Below are positions 58,501 through 64,000 of a stretch of 64,000 nucleotides of DNA, in pieces; positions within the stretch are counted from its first letter, which is position 1, and each line of letters opens with the position of its first letter. The notes beneath the pieces were generated by a model. The model saw only the letters and a program-made list of their open reading frames with translations. It searched no databases and was not told the origin of the DNA. The position numbers were made by a program, and so were the translations under genes. Source of the DNA: Misgurnus anguillicaudatus (lineage: Eukaryota > Chordata > Actinopteri > Cypriniformes > Cobitidae); contig NC_073354.2 in NCBI RefSeq assembly GCF_027580225.2, positions 12,249,501-12,313,500 of the forward strand, written 5' to 3'.

Positions 58501-58934
58501 TCAAAGGTACATATTAGGACATTTTTAAAGGGTACTGCCCAGTGACAGTGTCATAAATTCCAATGAGAGGCGAATTGAGAGAACTCAAAATCTGTTTTAT
58601 TATCCAAAAATATATAAACATGAACAACGACTAAACATAGCATGACTTGAAAACTAAACTGACTTAAAAAAAAGTTTCACAAAAGTCACCGTTGCCTGAA
58701 CCGAAGTGAACTTCTTATTTGTATTTATTTATTGGTCTGGCTAGTGCCTAAACTGATCTCTGAAACAAATACCTTGTTGAAAATAAAATGTTTTGGTTTG
58801 TTAAAGACGAGGGGAGACGACGAGCATGCATCACAACTGAACGTAGAGGTTTGACAGTCAGGCAAGAATTGAAGGACCTGTAATATTGTATACATTAGTT
58901 TTACAAAGTAACATTAGCTAAGTGTAATAGTTAA
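55542..58934. other. Intergenic stretch with small repeats
   Basis: No convincing exon. 56040-56430 shares ctttctgaaacttgtacga with ~38975 (dispersed repeat). 57285-57511 is a small TIR element. 58360-58560 contains a gtaccaaagagtgcatatta-type repeat-like stretch with several ggtac motifs. Confidence 0.5.
57285..57511. mobile_element. Palindromic MITE, 227 bp
   Basis: CAGTCTAAAAATGGCT at the left opposes AGCCAATTTTAGAGTG at the right. Inner ttttgaccca / tgggtcaaaa and acccaatgctgggttg motifs complete the palindrome. A fragment (tgggttaaaaataacagcca) also lies at ~43806. Confidence 0.75.
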
Positions 58935-59145
58935 AGGGACACTCCAATTTTTTTGAAATAGGCTCATTTTACAGCTCCCCTAGAGTTAAATATTTGATTT
59001 TTACCGTTTTGGAATCCATTCAGCCGATCTCGGGGTCTGGCGGTACCACTTTTAGCATAGCTTACCATAATCCATTGAATCTGATTAGACCATTTAGCAT
59101 GGCGCTAAGAATGGCCATTTTTACATTTCTACACTAGCACTAAAT
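58935..59145 (+). mobile_element. TIR-element end, same family as 39125-39420
   Basis: TTAAAGGGACACTCCA starts the block, followed by gagttaaatatttgattttt, ggtctggcggtaccactttt and attgaatctgattagacca. All are inverse-complementary to 39125-39420. Sequence of the same general character resumes at ~59580-59960 (gctagcttagcttagcacaa), which suggests an insertion in between. Confidence 0.7.
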
Positions 59146-59510
59146 GGACAAACTGTTCTACAATTGGCAATCTCACCACTACCCTATCCTATCATACACG
59201 CGGCGCAATGCACGACGCAAGTGTTTTTTGCTAGTTTCAAGTTATCATTTTCACGTCCAGCGTGCATTTGTGCCCATTTTTGCACCCATGGGCGTGTTGG
59301 CTTGAAAACAAAGTTTGTTCAGGTGCTTTGCTATTTTGAGGCAACTAAAATAGTCTACGCCATTTATCAACTAATACCTGGTCTAAAGTCAATGGCGCAG
59401 TGTTGTTTTGTTATTTAAAGAGCGCGTTAGTAATATGTGGCTATAAACAGGACGACAACGCGCATTTGCTTATAACACACATTTTTTTTTAAATGCTACC
59501 CCAAGGATTT
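59146..59510 (+). repeat. Repeat block A (possible half of an interrupted element)
   Basis: CG-containing sequence with paired gcgcaatgcacgacgcaa, cacccatgggcgtgttgg and aaagtcaatggcgcagt motifs. Its style and motifs resemble 62316-62690 in inverse orientation (aagcgcaattgg, caaaacacacccat, ggacacgcccta). The two may be ends of one transposon. Confidence 0.45.
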
Positions 59511-60379
59511 ATTGTATTCAGTATGATGAATTTATACCTTTAGAAATGGTAAGATGAGAAACATTTTTAAAAGAACACGGCCAGAATTTGGGAATTTAGC
59601 TTATTCACCGTACCCCCCAGAGTTAGATAAGTCCATACATACTTTTCTCATCTCCGTGCATGTTGTAACTCAGCCCCTGCTAGCTTAGCTTAGCACAAAG
59701 ACTGGAAGTAAATAGCTTCAGCTAGCATACTGCTCCCAATAAGTGACAAAATAACGGGTCATATGAGACACAGCGATCTTTTAACAGTATATATACTGAG
59801 AACTATATTCTCAGAAGGCGAAGTACTGCTACTTGGGCAGAGTGATCTGGTCGTGTTGCTTTAAGTAATATTTTTCAAAATCCTCCGGGTGCTGTCCTAG
59901 TGCTGAACTCTTCACACATTTGTAAATTCTTTATTTCCTGTTTGTTACAAATAAAGTATTTTTACTTATGCAAATCTTGCATATTTGTAAATTATTCTTA
60001 TAAAAATCGTTTTAAGATTACGTGATCATGCTTCATACTTTACCAGTTAATTTTTTACTTAATACTCCATGACTGAAATAATGACTTTTAAAGAGAACGT
60101 CTCGGTTACGGATGTAACCCTCGTTCCCTGAAGGAGGGAACGGAGACGTCACGTCGTGACCGACGAATTGGGAACTCGCTTAGAGAGACCAATCTGCTTC
60201 GAATACTACTAAAACGCCAATGAACTTGGCATTGAGATATTTGCATAATGCTGGCGCCGCCCCGCCAGGTGCGTATATAAGGCGCACGTGCAAATAGGGA
60301 AATCAGCTTCTGTTCACTGAGAAAGCCGGAAGGTGACCGGCCTAAACAGCAGGTGGCAGCACCTGTGGCGACGGGACGT

Positions 60380-60482
60380 GACGTCTCCGTTCCCTCCTTC
60401 AGGGAACGAGGGTTACATCCGTAACCGAGACGTTCCCTTTCAGTCGGTCACTACGACGTCACGTCGTGACCGACGAATTGGG
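60380..60482. repeat. DIRS copy 2 internal complementary region
   Basis: Same structure as in copy 1: complement of the adjacent outer end, then the GTT core, then the complement of the missing far end. It therefore preserves what the lost terminus looked like. Confidence 0.92.
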
Positions 60483-60971
60483 AATCCCTACCAAAACGCC
60501 ACTAGGGGCTGACCTCTTCCAGTGTCTGCAAAACCCTCCAAATTCCCTCGGGAAATGGAGAAGGCAGAAGGCCGGGCACTAGATGTTCCTTTAACCCCAC
60601 AGTAGTGCCAGCGACTGGGAAGCGCCCTATCTGAGCGGTATAGGGACGCTGCGGAAGCCACCGCCACGTTAAGGGCTATTGGTGGGCAAAAGTCAACCGT
60701 AGTTGAGGTATAAATGACAGCCGTGGCTGTGTAAGCAAAGCAGTGCTCTGCTAAGGGAAACGTGGGCTGGTAGGATTAACCCCACGGAATAATACTCACA
60801 AAGGAACCCGTTGGGACACAATGTGGGGCCCTGGCCAAACACGTAGGTTCGTAAGAATACAGCTAGTGAAAGGCTGACAGCCAATGCTCCGCAACAAAGG
60901 CTGTCAAGGCAGTGGAGAGAGCAAATCAAACCATTACGCATTTTTGCTCTGTTAGCCTTCCATACTGAAAC

Positions 60972-62063
60972 TCAATTTGGAGCCTCAGTCGGAGGCTGCA
61001 AGCCGACTTGCGAGTCTGCTCTCCGTGCCCTCTCTGGTGAGGAAAGAACACGAGAGGATACAGGCTCGATACGAACATTGTAAAATCTAATGAACGTATT
61101 AGGTGTCGCCCAACCAGCAGCTCTACATATGTCTGTTAGCGAGGAACCACGAGCTAATGCCCAAGATGAGGCAACACTCCGTGTGGAGTGCGCTCTCAAA
61201 TTAAAGGGACAAGGAATGCCCTGCAAATTGTAAGCTAGGGCGATAGTATCAACTATCCAATGAGACATCCTCTGCTTAGTGACAGCTTTCCCTTTCTGCT
61301 GGCCACCATAACAAACAAAGAGCTGGTCCGAGGTCCTGAAGCTTTGCGTGCGGTCCACGTAGAATCGCAGTGCGCGTAGGGGGCACAACAAAGCTTCTGT
61401 TGGGTTTGCCTGCTCCAAAGGCAACGCTTGCAAGCTCACCACCTGATCTCTGAAGGGAGTGGTGGGAACTTTGGGCACGTAGCCCGGTCTGGGTCTCAAA
61501 GTCACGCTCGAGACAGAAGGACCAAACTGAAGGCACGACTCGTCAACAGAGAATGCATGTAAATCTCCTATTCTCTTCACAGAGGCCAATGCTAGTAGGG
61601 TCAGAGCTTTCATTGATAAAAGCTTCAGACTCGCAGACTGCAAAGGCTCGAACGGAGGACTCTGAAGCGCTTTCAGCACCATGGACAAGTCCCAGGGAGG
61701 AATAGAAGGGGGGCGCGAGGGGTTTAGCCTACGAGCGCCTCTTAAAAATCTGACAACTAAATCATGCTGGCCCACTGATCTGCCGTTAATAAGTGAGTGA
61801 TGCGCAGATATAGCGGCGATATCAACTTTAATAATGGACGGCCTACCATCTAGTCTATGTTGAAGATATAAAAGCACGATGTTAATAGGGCATTCTCTGG
61901 GGTCCTCGCGTTGCGAAGAGCACCAGGTGACGAAAAGGTTCCATTTTAACGCGTAAGCCCGTCTCGTAGACGGAGCTCGTGCCGCGTCAATAGTGTTAGA
62001 TACCGCCTGGGGCAAATCACTTAAACCTTGCGCGCGCTCAACGACCAAACGTGGAGATTCCAC
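60972..62063 (-). CDS. Tyrosine recombinase of DIRS copy 2, open reading frame intact
   Basis: 363 codons, minus strand, no internal stop. DIRS recombinases insert the circular cDNA by Arg-His-Arg-Tyr chemistry. Seen here: an N-terminal SAM-like core-binding region (~20-115, with STRRAYALKWNLFVTWC); catalytic Arg164 (SVKRIGDLHAF); the HxxR box His292-Arg295 in RAHSTRS; and the nucleophile Tyr328 in FIRFYNV. All expected residues are present. The track opens at a GTG (62063), so the true start is uncertain and may be upstream or lost. The frame is intact but, with its 5' part gone, expression is doubtful. Crypton or Ngaro recombinases are less likely, given the DIRS-type termini. Confidence 0.88.
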   Translation of the reverse strand: MESPRLVVERAQGLSDLPQAVSNTIDAARAPSTRRAYALKWNLFVTWCSSQREDPRECPINIVLLYLQHRLDGRPSIIKVDIAAISAHHSLINGRSVGQHDLVVRFLRGARRLNPSRPPSIPPWDLSMVLKALQSPPFEPLQSASLKLLSMKALTLLALASVKRIGDLHAFSVDESCLQFGPSVSSVTLRPRPGYVPKVPTTPFRDQVVSLQALPLEQANPTEALLCPLRALRFYVDRTQSFRTSDQLFVCYGGQQKGKAVTKQRMSHWIVDTIALAYNLQGIPCPFNLRAHSTRSVASSWALARGSSLTDICRAAGWATPNTFIRFYNVRIEPVSSRVLSSPERARRADSQVGLQPPTEAPN

Positions 62064-62315
62064 AGGTCAGGGCGCGGGTGCCATAATGTGCCCCCTCCTT
62101 GAGAAAGAAGGTCCTTCCTCAGGGGAATCCGCCAGGGAGGGGCTGTCGCGAGGAGCATTAGTTCCGGAAACCAATTCCTGGTCGTCCAATATGGGGCGAC
62201 CATTAAAAGGCTCTCCTCGTCCTGCCTGACTTTGCACAGAGTCTGTGCTATTAGACTCACTGGGGGAAACGCATATTTGCGCATGCCCCGCGGCCAGCTG
62301 GAACCAAAGCCTTAA

Positions 62316-62690
62316 TTACACAAATAACCATTATAATAAATAAAAAACACAACATTTTAACATCAATCTTGAACTGGTTGTGTTCTACCTCTGCTTGCAG
62401 TTTCTCCACTTACAAACTACACCATGAAAAGAAGCAATCCGCCTTGGCGCAAGCGCAATTGGCTTTTAAAGGGGATGAGAGTTGAGACTGCCATTGGTTT
62501 GTTGCACGTTACGCCCAAAACACACCCATTACTCATAGGAACAACCCTTTTAGACTGTGTGCCAGGCGCATAAACAATTTTCCCCGTCATTAAACTAGCA
62601 AAAGTGGATTTGGACACGCCCTAAATGCACTTGCGCAGTGCGCTTTAGACCATGCACTTAGATTGTTAAAATGGGGCCCTAGATGTTGCT
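62316..62690 (-). repeat. Repeat block B (possible other half of block A)
   Basis: Contains ggattgcttc/gaagcaatcc, cgcaagcgcaattggctttt, cccaaaacacacccatt and tggacacgccctaaatgca, then gtgcgctttagaccatgcac and gattgttaaaatggggccc. I recall this ending from a common fish DNA transposon whose ends read GGGCCC(T/C)ATTTTAACAATC. Confidence 0.55.
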
Positions 62691-64000
62691 AAAACACATT
62701 ACACCTTTAAGTATTTTTGGAGCAGTCACCCTTCTTGGTTTTTAGAAAAGAGTGGCCAGAATACCTAAAAAATTATTTTTCGCATTTCTTGAAAGAGAAT
62801 GCAGAGTTTGAAACTAAATTATGTGGAATTTTCATTTTTGGGTGAACTCTTCCTCTATTAAAAAATAGGCAGGGTACATGGAAGCAGTTTTTGAGAGAGC
62901 TTTGATATAAACGTTGTGTAGATGTGTAGTGTTGTGTAAAAGGGGTTTGGGTGTGCGTGTGTTTCAGAGAAGCTGACTCAGATCGATGGCTCTGTGGTGG
63001 TTCACAGTGGGTTTTCTGATCTGGCTGATGTCTTAGCCCTTTGAGGTCATCAGATCTCTCTTTCTCTCTCTCTCTCTCTATCTCTCTCACACTCTTCCAG
63101 TACAATTTTATACAGAAGAATTTATCTAAAGTTTTTTAGGTCACTACATGCAGTGTAAGCACACCTGCTTTATCAGTCTGGTTACACATGGACATATAAA
63201 TTTAATATATATATATTAATTTTTTTTCTTATCCAAACCTTTCGGTACCCGAATAACCTTGTTCCAGTTCTCCAGACCATCATGTTTCTAAATCGTTTCC
63301 CCTATCCCGTGAAAGTGCTGCGTCCGTGTGTTGGGAGTCAAGGGAAAATAATGAGAACGCTCCCGACACATTGATTCTCTGATTGTCTGGCCCAGGATCA
63401 TCCATGGACCATCATAGAGGGACAATTGTTTTTCATTACCGTGAGTCAGAGAGGAGCAGAGGTCAGAAACCTGGATTGACCTTAAAGTGTCACTAGTAGG
63501 ATATACTATCACAGCACAGAGGGGGGTTGGAGACCGTGCCGGTATATATCTTCCACTAAACCAGCACAAACCATCACAGATTTATGCAGTTTTTTCCCTA
63601 GCAGGGTAGCTAACAAACTCATAGAGATTTATGATCAATAGCAAACCCTAATAAAATTGGGACTGTATACATTAATTTCTACTACAGTAACCCCATCTTC
63701 CTAAGAATATGGGGACGCTCTGTCAAGAGTATTGAATTATAAGCAGAGGTGTTTATACCACAGTTGTATGTTGGATAAATACATTCAATAAATGGATAAA
63801 TACATTTTATATTCCTACAAGGCTGGTGTGATTTTAATCAATTCTGCAGAGTTGAAAATTACAATAATATACAGTGTAGTAGTGCTGTTTAAAACCATTG
63901 CTATGCTAGAGCCCAAATGGCCGCTATATTGACTATGATCTCAGCAAATGACTAAAGGAGGATGAGACTTCAGCTTTGGGCCTCAGGATTTTTGTGCTCG
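62691..64000. other. Right-end intergenic stretch
   Basis: No exon recognised on either strand. A fragment of an Angel-like end (tcatttttgggtgaactctt) lies near 62833 and a CT-rich tract at 63055-63085. The block 63240-63600 is of balanced composition and non-repetitive, possibly conserved non-coding. Confidence 0.4.

Larger units (their letters stand above)
60096..62300 (-). mobile_element. DIRS-like retrotransposon, copy 2, 5'-truncated
   Basis: Starts with AACGTCTCGG exactly as copy 1 and keeps the terminal repeat (60148-60309), the internal complementary region (60380-60482, GTT at 60432-60434) and the recombinase. Homology to copy 1 stops at cggccagctg (62300), so RT, gag and the other terminus are missing. 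Close similarity to copy 1 in non-coding parts indicates a young family. Without its other end it cannot be complete. Confidence 0.92.

Overview
The window is nuclear DNA of a bony fish, most likely a cyprinid or close relative. The evidence is a vertebrate split gene, tRNA-derived SINEs with a cyprinid-type tail, many TIR-bearing non-autonomous DNA transposons of kinds common in Danio and carps, and DIRS-like tyrosine-recombinase retrotransposons. Species cannot be fixed from sequence alone. Apart from one gene and one short unrecognised gene, almost everything is intronic or intergenic and repeat-derived. Nothing prokaryotic is present: no operon, CRISPR array or Shine-Dalgarno site.

Layout. 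(1) 1-6.4 kb: two diverged copies of a local duplication (1-2325 and 4690-6368). Between them lie a short unrecognised spliced gene (coding exons 3167-3252 and 3390-3711) and a T/G-rich 50/56-bp minisatellite. (2) 8177-41632, + strand: a complete eight-exon oma1 gene for the mitochondrial inner-membrane metallopeptidase OMA1. The spliced CDS is 1515 nt (504 codons plus stop). All junctions obey GT-AG and keep frame. Intron 7 is 19 kb, and introns 1, 2, 4, 6 and 7 are full of transposons. (3) 24.9-32.3 kb, in intron 7: a three-level nest. A dispersed repeat is split by a TIR element with a THAP-like exon, which is split by a 5.9-kb DIRS-like retrotransposon on the minus strand. (4) 41.6-64 kb: the 3' flank of oma1, with no recognisable coding exon. 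It holds a hAT element nested in another hAT element, a TA-flanked TIR element, a 2.8-kb 33-bp minisatellite with a 429-bp higher-order period, a 1.6-kb hAT element, and a 5'-truncated second DIRS copy with a full-length recombinase ORF. In mammals DAB1 lies on this side of OMA1, so this may be its regulatory territory, but no dab1 coding exon was seen.

No new biological system is demonstrated. The best leads are: DIRS copies whose terminal and internal complementary regions reveal a shared GTT/AAC recombination core; a nearly intact recombinase next to a copy broken by a 1-base deletion; exact target-site duplications that date two hAT-in-hAT insertions; inverted THAP-type exons in a palindromic element; and a 33-bp minisatellite whose 3n period creates long false ORFs on both strands.
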